Source of the DNA: an uncultured Acetatifactor sp. | GTDB lineage: Bacteria; Bacillota; Clostridia; Lachnospirales; Lachnospiraceae | NCBI GenBank assembly: GCA_910589655.1 | Contig: CAJUTJ010000119.1 | Location: 1-51,593 of the forward strand | Reading direction: 5' to 3' | DNA: 51,593 nt | Shown: one piece after another, positions 1 through 8,437 of the stretch | How positions within the stretch are numbered: position 1 is the stretch's first letter | Layout: each line of letters starts with the position of its first letter | The notes under the pieces: generated by a model | Seen by the model: the letters and a program-made list of their open reading frames with translations, nothing else | Told to the model about the DNA's origin: nothing | The model's database searches: none | Made by a program: the position numbers and the translations under genes

Positions 1-141
1 CAGCTTAACAAGTTCCTATGAATTTTGAAAATTTCCATAGGGGTGGGCTTATTAAAGTTACCCTTTTTTACATCAACTGCTTGAAAAAAACTTTTTAAAC
101 ATTTTTCATTTTACCTATTGACATTTCTTAGCTGGACTTTT
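1..141. repeat. Left copy of 141-bp terminal inverted repeat
   Basis: Bases 1-141 are the exact reverse complement of 51453-51593; the match ends at 142/51452. The sequence is AT-rich and contains an imperfect hairpin (CCTATG...CATAGG arms near 16-41). No open reading frame of note lies in it. The most likely reading is the edge of a multi-copy element at which the assembly broke; genuine terminal inverted repeats are the alternative. Confidence 0.95.
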
Positions 142-223
142 ATTCTTGAATGCACTATACCATATCAGCAGAATTATTATACCATATCCCCCTCTGTTTG
201 CAACAGCCTCTAAATAATCGGTA

Positions 224-760
224 CTATTGCTTTCTAATTTGGTTTATGGACTCTATAATCAAATCTACATTTTGTTCCACAGGTCTCGTCCCGTCCACCC
301 GGATTACGGGACAGCCCAAAGACTGCACCCATTCCTCGGCATAATTTTCAGGCCGCGCTTCCACTATGTCAAAGAATTTTCTCTCCTTCTCATATAAATC
401 TCCGCCGGACAACATTCTCTCGCCAAACTTTTGAAAGGAACGGTCTTTCACCCGCTGTATCCTGATTTTTTTAGGAACTTCAACCAACACCGCATATTGA
501 TATAGCGGAATAATATCTTCTCCGTAATTTCCTTTTACGGCACTAAGCACAAAATTCTCATGTGCTTTGACCTCGTCGAATAAAAGCTTCTCCGCTTCTA
601 TACGCGTGCGCGGGGATGCAAAAAGGTAATCAGGGTTATCTTTCGGAAAAAACAAATCTTCATTATCAATAAAATAGAAATCCAATTTTTCAGCCAAGGC
701 TTTTCCCAGCGTGCTCTTACCGACACCGTTCAAACCACATATGATAATTCCTGTTCTCAT
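224..760 (-). CDS. P-loop kinase-like / AAA family ATPase (178 aa)
   Basis: Small nucleotide-binding protein with a Walker A loop at residues 9-17 (GLNGVGKST) directly after the first beta strand. It is followed by a shikimate- or adenylate-kinase-like 'DNEDLFF' acidic motif near residues 32-38 and an Arg-rich lid region around 100-115 (IRIQRVKDRSFQKFG). Length fits single-domain P-loop kinases of unknown substrate. The ATG follows an AAGGAG site at good spacing. It is transcribed away from the XRE gene by about 150 bp, in the same direction. The fold class is seen in the motifs; the phosphate acceptor cannot be told from sequence. Confidence 0.8.
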   Translation of the reverse strand: MRTGIIICGLNGVGKSTLGKALAEKLDFYFIDNEDLFFPKDNPDYLFASPRTRIEAEKLLFDEVKAHENFVLSAVKGNYGEDIIPLYQYAVLVEVPKKIRIQRVKDRSFQKFGERMLSGGDLYEKERKFFDIVEARPENYAEEWVQSLGCPVIRVDGTRPVEQNVDLIIESINQIRKQ

Positions 761-906
761 AGCTTTTACTCCTTAATGAAACTAAACTTACACAACTGAT
801 CCATCAACCTCTGTCGGTCAGAGCCGTCCCTGCTTCCCGATTCTCTTTTATCGCTTGCATATTATAGATTTTCTTTGTGTGGTTCAGATATAATAAGTTC
901 TTTATT

Positions 907-1569
907 TTAGCATTCTTTAATGTATAAAATATCTGATAACCGGGCAGCTTGCTTACGTTTATCCAAATCATGAACTATAATTTCATCGTTAGAAATGCTC
1001 TCAACAGTTACTGAATAAAATCCTCCCGGTTTCTTGAACTTTAGTCCTTCTTGTTTCAATCTTACATCACATTTCCTGTTTACAAGGTAACTGCAAATAT
1101 CCTTGACCGTTTCTCTGTCCGGAATAGCAGGTAATTTCATTATTTTTTTCTCATTTGCAAAATCCATAATGGTGTTGACGGAATCCCCATCTATCATGCC
1201 CAGCTTGCCCTTATCATCCATAATAATTAGGAAGGAATTATACATTGCAACAAGTGTAACACAATGAAAGCCCTGAAACTCCTGATCCTTCAAGAAAATC
1301 CGAACCCACTTCCCAATATAAGATTCAGAAAATGATATTCCCTTTTGCGTATTATAATCTTGTGCTTTCAAACTTTTATCCCGCAAAAGATAGTCCAAAT
1401 CCACATCTAAAATTTTGCAAAGTATCAATAACTTTTCTGTTTCGGGATATCCCAAACCCGTCTCCCATTTTGAAACAGACTGTCTTGTTACATTGCACTT
1501 TTCAGCCAACTCTTCCTGTGATAATCCTTTCGATTTTCGCAAGCTCTGTAACTTATCAGCAAACAACAT
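907..1569 (-). CDS. XRE-family transcriptional regulator (220 aa)
   Basis: N-terminal helix-turn-helix of the Cro/C1 (XRE) type at about residues 5-60, with the typical recognition helix segment 'NVTRQSVSKWETG' and a downstream 'DVDLDYLL' ending. The remaining roughly 150 residues form a soluble C-terminal domain that I do not recognise, probably ligand sensing or dimerisation. The ATG is preceded by an AAAGGAGGGTATACAA ribosome binding site. A 15-bp palindrome lies about 80 bp upstream (1649-1663), consistent with autorepression. The target genes are not evident; neighbours are decayed or generic. Confidence 0.88.
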   Translation of the reverse strand: MLFADKLQSLRKSKGLSQEELAEKCNVTRQSVSKWETGLGYPETEKLLILCKILDVDLDYLLRDKSLKAQDYNTQKGISFSESYIGKWVRIFLKDQEFQGFHCVTLVAMYNSFLIIMDDKGKLGMIDGDSVNTIMDFANEKKIMKLPAIPDRETVKDICSYLVNRKCDVRLKQEGLKFKKPGGFYSVTVESISNDEIIVHDLDKRKQAARLSDILYIKEC

Positions 1570-1648
1570 TTGTATACCCTCCTTTTTTTGATGGTTTTAT
1601 CTTAATCTGATTCCCTTCATTTTACTACCAATTTTATCGTGCTTTTTC

Positions 1649-1663
1649 GCAACTTGAAGTTGC
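1649..1663. promoter_or_regulatory. Palindromic operator candidate upstream of XRE gene
   Basis: GCAACTT-G-AAGTTGC is a perfect 7-1-7 palindrome located about 80 bp upstream of the XRE start codon. Its position and symmetry suit autoregulation by the XRE protein. The link to that protein is inference. Confidence 0.45.
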
Positions 1664-1791
1664 AATATAACTTTTTTCTTACTATCAGCTATCATAGTAT
1701 GATAATCGACTGTCTCATCACTCGCATATTAACTCTGCTTCCCCTCTTTCCAAGCGGTTTCTGCTGTCAGACCTGCCTGCGGAAACGGCCC

Positions 1792-1890
1792 TCAAAAAAG
1801 TTTCATTCTTCTTATCTGCTGCGGCAGCTCCTCTGTCATTCGGAGCCGCCCATGCCCCCTTATGGTAAGTCCGGGCATGATGCCCTTCAT
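1792..1890 (-). CDS. Possible 32-aa ORF overlapping the preceding stop codon
   Basis: A short ORF starts at an ATG sharing its A with the TAA of the upstream gene (TAATG), the arrangement seen in translationally coupled pairs. The product would be a basic peptide beginning MKGIMPGL with no recognisable domain. There is no convincing ribosome binding site of its own, so it may be only the tail of a decayed gene. Kept at low confidence. Confidence 0.2.
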   Translation of the reverse strand: MKGIMPGLTIRGHGRLRMTEELPQQIRRMKLF

Positions 1891-2250
1891 TAACCAAGCA
1901 GCGTATCTCTGCCTGCCGCTGTTTCAGTCATGACATTTGCATCATAAGCATTGGATGCCGCCGCCATCTGCTGCTTACTGCTCCACGCCTTTGCCAACCT
2001 GCTTCTTTCCTGCTCCGACTTTGCAATCTTTTCATCCAGCAGCTCCTGTTGCTGTCTCTTAGCCTGCGCCCGTTTTTCCAGATATTCTTCCAGCAGTTCC
2101 TTCTGATTGTCTTTCTTTTCACTCGTTTTCTTAAAAAAATTTCTTTGTGTTTCCCGTTTTCTCCAATGCAAATTTTTCTGTACTGTTCGCATTTTTTATT
2201 GTTTCCACATTATTCCGATAAAAATTCTGTCCTACTCCGCTGATAGACAT
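1890..2250 (-). pseudogene. Frameshifted small Lys/Glu-rich protein gene (about 119 aa if repaired)
   Basis: An ATG at 2250 with a GGAGG site at good spacing opens a frame reading MSISGVGQNFYRNN..., which runs into a TAA immediately after a run of seven T (near 2135-2141). The frame entered by skipping one T continues without a stop to 1890 as a charged, helical segment (KKTSEKKDNQKELLEEYLEK..., ending DTLLG). The two halves together make one plausible 119-residue protein of unknown function, the second half predicted coiled-coil or helical. The break at a homopolymer may be a true mutation, a sequencing error, or transcriptional slippage. Confidence 0.65.
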
Positions 2251-2332
2251 TTCTTAATCCTCCACTTTAATCTATTTTCGAGTTTCATTTCATACATAGC
2301 CATTTACTTATCTTCTCCCACCTCCCCCCCCG

Positions 2333-2829
2333 CTACAGCATGACTGTCACATGGAACACATCCCCTTTCACTTTTATATTTACACCGCCGAAATACCTTT
2401 CTGCCACGTCACGCACGTTCTCAGCCCAATCCCATGTTCCGTGATAATCCATGGCAGCGTACTCTGTTTCGTTGTAGGCGAAGCCAAACCTCCGCCCGAC
2501 TGCACAGGTACAGCCCCGTCAAAGCTGTTCTCAACTTCCAGCAATAAAAACTGTTTTTTCCGTTTCAGCGTAAGACATATGAACCCATTCCCCGGTTCCA
2601 GCTTCTCACAGGCTTCTATGGCATTATCCAGAAGGTTGTTCGGGATGATTCCTAAATCGAATACCGGAATTTCCCCTCCATAATGAAAATCTGCATCAAA
2701 CCCGATTTCTGCTTTCTCCGCCCTGCGGCATTTGTCATTGATAATGACATCCGTGACCGCATTGCCCGTCACATACATATCCAGACCTGGGTCTATCCGA
2801 CCCATAATTAGAAAAACGGAGAGATGCAA
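2333..2829 (-). pseudogene. Remnant of a GHKL sensor histidine kinase
   Basis: Only the C-terminal catalytic (HATPase, GHKL) domain is left. The fragment contains a TGNAVTDVIINDK-type entry, the N box (PNNLLDNAIEAC) and the glycine box (EHGIGL). Immediately after GIGL the frame is wrong: the open frame ends soon after in a TAA, while the +1 frame gives the expected family ending ENVRDVAERYFGGV... through VTVML and a stop at 2333-2335. A single missing base near 2421-2424 explains this. The N-terminal membrane sensor and DHp-like region are absent; the fragment starts 47 bp from the neighbouring GH31 stop. No response regulator is nearby. Confidence 0.85.
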
Positions 2830-2876
2830 GGCATCCGCCTTTCGTCTCCCCGTATCAGATCATTTCTATTTTCCCG

Positions 2877-5174
2877 TCAGTCTATCATTTCCGGACAGAT
2901 CACTTCCGCCCAAGACTCCTCCCCAAGTCTGCGTACCAATATCTTTCGGTAAGGCTTGTCGTAACCGGCGTGTATCACTTTTCCGCTCACCGCGCCGTCC
3001 TCCTGAAGGGTAAAACGGTATTGATGATATGCTCCGTCCCGATAGGCGAAATCCTCTCCGTTATCCAGATAGTGATCCCAGCTCCCGGATCCGGGATATG
3101 CTTCCAGCAGCAATATATCCGAAGGCTTCTCCCCCACATAAGATTGAGGCTCCATCACCGGAAGGATGCTTCCCGCCTTGACATAAATAGGGCAGCAGTC
3201 CAGAGGGGCTTCCCGCACAAACCAAACAGGGCCTTCCAGCTTCTCATGGGTCCAGTAATCATACCAAATGCCTTCGGGCAGATATACCATCCGCTTCTCC
3301 GCCCCCTGATTCACCACAGGCGCCGCCAGTATCCGGCTGCCCAGCATAAACTCGTCATTGCATACTTGCGCCGCCTTATCCTTCTCATAATGGAATACCA
3401 GCGGCCGCATAATGGGCGCGCCCGTCCTCTCTTCCTCATAAAACAAATCATAAATATAAGGAATCCACCGATAACGCAGCTTCACATATTTCCGGTATAT
3501 GTCCATGATTTTCTCACCGAACTGCCAAGGTTCCTGCCTTCTGGATCCTGCGGCGCAGTGATTCCTGAAAAGCGGGGAAAAGCACCCTACCTGAACCCAC
3601 CTAGCCATCAGCTCCGGTGTGGTATCCGCACCAAAGCCTCCCACATCCGTCCCCACAAAAGGCATACCGGACAAACCCAAATTACACAGCTGGGGAATGG
3701 CCATCTGAAGATGTGCCCACATACTTGTATTGTCTCCCGTCCATGCAGTGGCATACTTCTGGCTTCCGGCATAGCAGGCTCTGGTGATCACAAAGGGTCT
3801 TCGCCCATCCAGCTTTTTCAGTCCCTCGTAGGCCGCCTTTGCCATAAAGTGCCCATATACATTATGCATTTCCGCATGTGTGGTCTCCCTGTCTTCGTCC
3901 GTAAACACTATGTCATCCGGCAGCGGACCTTGAAAGCTGGCAGGCTCGTTCATATCGTTCCAGATACCCCTCACGCCTTTATCCAGCAAAAATTTCTGCT
4001 TTTCGCCCCACCATGTCCTGACGGCGGGATTTCCGAAGTCGGGAAATGCCGCATCTCCGGGCCATACCGCATTGATATAAACTTCTCCTTCCGGAGTCTT
4101 TGCAAAATATCCCTGCCGGACACCCTCATCGTATACCTCATATCCGTCTTCTTTTTTTACACCGGGGTCATTGATGGCCACAGGCTTAAAGCCGTCCTCC
4201 GACAATTTCCCCAAAAACGATGCCGAATCTCCATGATAACGTTTTTCATTCCATGTGAATACTCTGTAATCCTGCATATAGTCTATGTCAAAATGAATGG
4301 CATCACAGGGAATGTCATTTTTGCGCATGGACGCCGCCACATCCTCCATATCTTCCTGTGTCACATACCCCCACCGGGACTGATGATAGCCCAATGTCCA
4401 TTTCTGCGGCAAAGGACAGGTTCCCGTGAGATAAGTATATCCCTTCAAAACCTCCGCCACGGAATCTCCCGCGATATAATAATAGTCCAGATCCCCTCCG
4501 TGGGCTCCGAACCAGTAGTATTCCTCCGATTCCTGCCCCATATTAAAACAGCTTTTAAAAGTATTGTCTAAGAACAAACCATACACATGTGTGTCCGTCA
4601 GCGAAATCAAAAAGGGTATGGATTTATATAATGCCTTGAAACTGTCCACTTGGGGATTGGGGTTATCCGTATTCCACATTTCATACTCGTAATGCCGTTT
4701 GTCCAAAAACCCCGTCTTATCACCCAAGCCGTAAAAATGCTGGGAAGCCTCAAGCTTTTTCAGCACTTCAAACGCATATTCCTGCCCCTTGCCGGCAGCG
4801 GAATGCCCCTCTTCCTCAAGGAGTTTTAAGGTCTCCCCGCTGACTCTCTGTAAGGGCTTCCGTTTTCCCCTGTAATCCGCACAGACCTCTCTGCCGTCTC
4901 TGTCATAAAAGTCCACATAGAATCCGTCGTCTACTTTTACGGACACTTCTCCCGTGTGAATCCACAATCCGTCCGTTTTCTGAACCGCTTTAACGGATGA
5001 CGGAACCGTCTTGTCTCCTTCTATGGCCTTAGAGCCTGCACGCGTCCCGTCTTCACCGTAAAATACATTGATAATCGTCGGGGTAAGGGCACGGATCCGT
5101 GCCTTCCTCCCCTCAAAATCCAGCATAACTGTTTGGCCATCCATCTGATACCCTGTCAATTTCCCGAATTTCAT
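2877..5174 (-). CDS. Glycoside hydrolase family 31 alpha-glucosidase (about 765 aa)
   Basis: Retaining alpha-glucosidase that would release glucose from the non-reducing ends of malto- or isomalto-oligosaccharides in the cytoplasm (no signal peptide). The GH31 nucleophile signature GIWNDMNEPASF is at about residues 405-416 (nucleophile Asp about 409 in the longer frame) and the acid/base segment WTGDN at about 480-484. A family-typical N-terminal beta-sandwich and C-terminal beta domains flank the barrel. Of two nearby ATGs (5180 and 5174), the second sits at proper distance from GAGAGGGG. It is the last enzyme of the minus-strand glucan block; a phased repeat array occupies its leader. Exact linkage specificity is not determinable. 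Confidence 0.93.
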   Translation of the reverse strand: MKFGKLTGYQMDGQTVMLDFEGRKARIRALTPTIINVFYGEDGTRAGSKAIEGDKTVPSSVKAVQKTDGLWIHTGEVSVKVDDGFYVDFYDRDGREVCADYRGKRKPLQRVSGETLKLLEEEGHSAAGKGQEYAFEVLKKLEASQHFYGLGDKTGFLDKRHYEYEMWNTDNPNPQVDSFKALYKSIPFLISLTDTHVYGLFLDNTFKSCFNMGQESEEYYWFGAHGGDLDYYYIAGDSVAEVLKGYTYLTGTCPLPQKWTLGYHQSRWGYVTQEDMEDVAASMRKNDIPCDAIHFDIDYMQDYRVFTWNEKRYHGDSASFLGKLSEDGFKPVAINDPGVKKEDGYEVYDEGVRQGYFAKTPEGEVYINAVWPGDAAFPDFGNPAVRTWWGEKQKFLLDKGVRGIWNDMNEPASFQGPLPDDIVFTDEDRETTHAEMHNVYGHFMAKAAYEGLKKLDGRRPFVITRACYAGSQKYATAWTGDNTSMWAHLQMAIPQLCNLGLSGMPFVGTDVGGFGADTTPELMARWVQVGCFSPLFRNHCAAGSRRQEPWQFGEKIMDIYRKYVKLRYRWIPYIYDLFYEEERTGAPIMRPLVFHYEKDKAAQVCNDEFMLGSRILAAPVVNQGAEKRMVYLPEGIWYDYWTHEKLEGPVWFVREAPLDCCPIYVKAGSILPVMEPQSYVGEKPSDILLLEAYPGSGSWDHYLDNGEDFAYRDGAYHQYRFTLQEDGAVSGKVIHAGYDKPYRKILVRRLGEESWAEVICPEMID

Positions 5175-5190
5175 AGACATCCCCTCTCAT

Positions 5191-5312
5191 TCCGATTCTG
5201 TCTTTCTTATTTCCAATTCGTCTGTCGTACTTCGAACCCGTCTTCTTTATCTCCGATTCCGTCTCTCTATTTTCGAACCCGTCTCCCTGCTCTCCGATTC
5301 CGTCTCCTTACT
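5191..5312 (-). repeat. Six-copy, 20-21-bp degenerate tandem repeat in the GH31 leader
   Basis: On the plus strand the core CGTCT (TGTCT in the first copy) recurs at 5199, 5219, 5239, 5260, 5280 and 5301. Each copy is preceded by TTCGAACC or TCCGATTC-like sequence. The two downstream pairs form a higher-order unit of about 41 bp. Spacing of 20, 20, 21, 20 and 21 bp places the copies on one face of the helix. The array lies between the HAD gene and the GH31 ribosome binding site and is not in a plausible reading frame. Confidence 0.85.
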
Positions 5313-5383
5313 ACAACATCTTGGGAGATATTATGGTTCCGCCGCACCGGTTTTCTGCCTTCCGGAATATAGCAGAGAAAAGC

Positions 5384-6109
5384 TTACCGGAAACCGGTTC
5401 CCAGCAAAATTCCGGCGGCTTTCCGAAAATCTCCATCCATAACGCAATATGTCGCATTGATCTCTCCCTGCTCTTCGGGAGAGATGGCGGTACGGAGATA
5501 TAAAGTATCCATTCCCACGCTCCGCGCCCCGGATATATCCGCCGTCCCGTCGTTTCCGATCATAATACTCTCGGAAGGTTCCAGCCCATATTGCTCCAGC
5601 AGCTTACGAAAAAATGCCGGAGACGGTTTCTTACAGCCTTGCTCCGAAGACAGGACAATCCCGTCAAAAAAACGGGTAAGCCCAAGCATCTCTATCTCCG
5701 GACGGGTAAAATCCGTCTGAGCGTTGGATAAAAGATACAGCTTCCTGTCCCGCCGCCGCAGCTCCTCCAAAAGCTCCTCCACGCCGTCATAGGCACGCAG
5801 AAAACGTCTGGATAATGCGCGGAAAGTGATTGCCGTCATTTTTGCCTGAGAATCGTCACAGGAAACATTTTTATCATAAAACAGCAGAGCAAAAACCCTC
5901 GTCAAATCCGGTTCCGCATTTTCTCCGCCCAGCTTTGCCTTTTCCCTTTGTTCCATCCTGCGGAATGCCCGCCGCAGTTCCTGCGGCTTGTAACCCGCCC
6001 CCAGCGCCCGATAAATTTCGCTCATCTTTTTCCACAGACGGAAATTGTCTTCGTCCGTGCGGATATCCGCTAAAGTACCGTAAAAATCAAAAATATAATT
6101 TTTATACAC
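5384..6109 (-). CDS. HAD-superfamily hydrolase
   Basis: Cytosolic HAD hydrolase with motif I DFYGTL, motif II LLSNAQ, motif III lysine in KPSPAFF and motif IV IGNDGTADISGA, with a helical cap between motifs I and II. Position +2 after the nucleophile Asp is Tyr rather than Asp, as in L-2-haloacid dehalogenases and several uncharacterised Firmicute HADs, so a plain phosphatase assignment is not safe. The frame opens at an ATG (6130), but a GTG at 6109 has an AAGGGG site and gives the usual YKNYIFDFYGTL beginning; I prefer it. It sits between the GH133 and GH31 genes. Confidence 0.82.
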   Translation of the reverse strand: MYKNYIFDFYGTLADIRTDEDNFRLWKKMSEIYRALGAGYKPQELRRAFRRMEQREKAKLGGENAEPDLTRVFALLFYDKNVSCDDSQAKMTAITFRALSRRFLRAYDGVEELLEELRRRDRKLYLLSNAQTDFTRPEIEMLGLTRFFDGIVLSSEQGCKKPSPAFFRKLLEQYGLEPSESIMIGNDGTADISGARSVGMDTLYLRTAISPEEQGEINATYCVMDGDFRKAAGILLGTGFR

Positions 6110-6213
6110 AGTGATTCCCCTTACCTGCATTCACAAGTTCTTTTTACAGCCGGCTCCAAACATTTTGCCGCCCTTATGCCGAAGCTTCCCACGTCGCCGA
6201 TTGTGTTGTCCCG

Positions 6214-8256
6214 TCAGCCCTTTTCCAGCGCGTCATACACCCGCAGCATTTCTCCCACACTCCACGCCTGAGCAAAACAGCCCTTGGAGGACACAGGATT
6301 GGCTCCGTCATAAATCTCGGGCAGCTGGCCTACACAGCCCTCCCGCAAGGCAGCCTCCATGCATTCCAGCTGTCTCTTCACGGAACGCTTTGCCGCCTGC
6401 GAATATCCATGCACCTTCAGATAGGCAAGATAATAGCCTCCCAGCGGAAATACCCATATCGTTCCCTGATGATATGCCAAATCCCTCTCCAGCTGCCCGC
6501 CTCCGTAAAAGGGTTTAAATTCCTCGTCCGCCGGATCCAGCGTCCGCAGACCATAGGGAGTATACAATTTCCGAAACACCACATCCACGACCTGTTTCTC
6601 CCTTTCCGGAGAAAGTACGGAAAAAGGCAGCGACACGGCCCATATCTGATTACAACGGATCTGCCGGTCCGCTTTGGTTCCCGACAGCACATCCTTCAGG
6701 CAGCCTGCTTCCTCGTTCCAGAACTGTCCGAAGCTTTCTTTTACCTGAGCCGCCAGAGAGCCGTAATCCTTTGCTTTCTCCGGGCAAAGCCGTCCGAACT
6801 CCTCCATTATGCACAGCGCGTTATACCAATAAGCATTGATTTCCACAGGTTTGCCATGTCTCGGCGTCGGCAAAATATCCCCCACCCTTACATCCATCCA
6901 AGTAACCTGATCAAAATCCCGGCCTGCCAGAATCAGTCCGTCCTCATCCATTTTTATGCCGAAATCCGTCCCTTGTCTGTACCAGTCGATAATTTCGGCC
7001 ATTGTGTCATACATGCTTTTGACAAAGACCGAATCTTTTGTCTCCCGGTAATACTCATACACTGCCAGAATGAACAGCAGCGCCGCATCCACAGTGTTAT
7101 ACCCCGGAGCTTCCCCGCCTTCCGGAAAAAGATTCGGCATAAGCCCTTTTTTGCAGTATGTCCGAAAGGTCTGCAGGATACTCTTTGCCGTCCCGTACTG
7201 ATGCGTGGCCAGACAACACCCGTTTATGGCAATCATAGTATCCCGTCCCCAATCTTCAAAGAAAGGGAAGCCTGCCAAAATCGTCTGCTTCGCCGTGGAA
7301 GCACGATAAGAAATAAACTGATCGGCGCTTACAGCCAAAGCCTTCGCCGTCTCATCCGAAAAGCCCGCCTGCTGCGCCAGCTGCTCTCTGCGCCGCCTGA
7401 TGTCCCCGCACATTTCTTTCACGGCGGGAAGTTCCGGAGTCATCCCGTACACCAGTTCCAGCACATCCTTCTCTCCGGCAGACACCGTAAAACGAATACT
7501 GTGGTTCACCAATGTACGACCCGTTTCCCTTCTTCCGTCGCAGACATCATAGGCATAATACAGATTCTCATGAAATACAGGCGAAAGCTCGCGGAAGCAA
7601 CCGTTTGTTTCACAGTACAGCCGTTTCCCTTCGGAGAGTATGCTCCGGCCTTCCACGACAAATTTCTGTTCTCTCTCCAGCAAGGCACCCTTGGGCACAA
7701 ATTGCAGATGGGGCAGCACTTCCAGTGTTACGTCTTTTCCGGAACGGTTGCTGATCTCATAGGATATTCCCACACTGTTGCCGCCCTGAGCCAGTACAAT
7801 GGTTTTCCGGATTTCCACGCCGTCTATCAGATAATTCCATACAGGGTAATCCTCATAGGAAAATTCCGTCTGGCAGAGATAGCCTTCTTCCCTGACGCCG
7901 TTATAAGTTCTTCCAATCATCGGGGCACTGCCCAAACCGTCCGATTCCACTGCCTCCTCCGGCTGTTCCGGCAGCCCGTGAAGAAGGTCGCAAGACTGAT
8001 AATCCTGACTGGAAATATGGAGGGCGGCACAGGCGTCCTCCGGACAAAACGTTAACGTCTCCTCCAGTCTGTGAATCATATTATAACGATGATTGGGAGA
8101 CTTAACACATGCCATTAATACCGCATGATCGTTTCTCCCGCAGGAGCCGATGGCAGTAAGGGAAGAAAAACCGCCCAGCCCGTTGGTCATTAAGTAGCAG
8201 TTTTCCTCCCCCCGCTCAAAGGTTTTCCAATCCTGTTTCCCATAGATAAACTTCAT
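6214..8256 (-). CDS. Amylo-alpha-1,6-glucosidase, glycogen debranching enzyme family (GH133)
   Basis: About 680 residues with the two-part layout of bacterial and archaeal GDE-type debranching enzymes. An N-terminal beta domain starts with a Y-G-K-x-D-W...YLMTNGLGGFSS segment. The (alpha/alpha)6 catalytic barrel carries the typical F-F-E-D-W-G-R-D-T-M-I stretch and a GLMPNLFPEGG...YNTVDAAL segment. It would hydrolyse alpha-1,6 branches left in limit dextrins. No signal peptide, so cytosolic. The second ATG (8256) has a GAGG site; the first (8268) does not. It lies downstream of malQ in the same direction, next to a pullulanase that attacks the same bond type. Confidence 0.9.
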   Translation of the reverse strand: MKFIYGKQDWKTFERGEENCYLMTNGLGGFSSLTAIGSCGRNDHAVLMACVKSPNHRYNMIHRLEETLTFCPEDACAALHISSQDYQSCDLLHGLPEQPEEAVESDGLGSAPMIGRTYNGVREEGYLCQTEFSYEDYPVWNYLIDGVEIRKTIVLAQGGNSVGISYEISNRSGKDVTLEVLPHLQFVPKGALLEREQKFVVEGRSILSEGKRLYCETNGCFRELSPVFHENLYYAYDVCDGRRETGRTLVNHSIRFTVSAGEKDVLELVYGMTPELPAVKEMCGDIRRRREQLAQQAGFSDETAKALAVSADQFISYRASTAKQTILAGFPFFEDWGRDTMIAINGCCLATHQYGTAKSILQTFRTYCKKGLMPNLFPEGGEAPGYNTVDAALLFILAVYEYYRETKDSVFVKSMYDTMAEIIDWYRQGTDFGIKMDEDGLILAGRDFDQVTWMDVRVGDILPTPRHGKPVEINAYWYNALCIMEEFGRLCPEKAKDYGSLAAQVKESFGQFWNEEAGCLKDVLSGTKADRQIRCNQIWAVSLPFSVLSPEREKQVVDVVFRKLYTPYGLRTLDPADEEFKPFYGGGQLERDLAYHQGTIWVFPLGGYYLAYLKVHGYSQAAKRSVKRQLECMEAALREGCVGQLPEIYDGANPVSSKGCFAQAWSVGEMLRVYDALEKG

Positions 8257-8437
8257 TTTCTGCCTCACTTTCCGTCATGCCGCATCGGCGGTATAAGCCG
8301 CTCCCAAGGAGCCGGCTTCGAAGCCCCGCGGAAGCGGCCGCACCGCCCTGCAGAAGATTTCCGGATTACATTCTTTTACAATTCCGATACGGCGGCTCAA
8401 ACTTGGAGAAATAATGTGCCGACGGCACACAGGAGCA

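Noticed and set aside
2970..4571. 533-codon plus-strand open frame
   Set aside because: Lies fully antisense to the GH31 gene, whose catalytic motifs are unambiguous; no ribosome binding site or recognisable domain.
6409..8055. 548-codon plus-strand open frame
   Set aside because: Antisense to the GH133 debranching enzyme; composition is that of a shadow frame.
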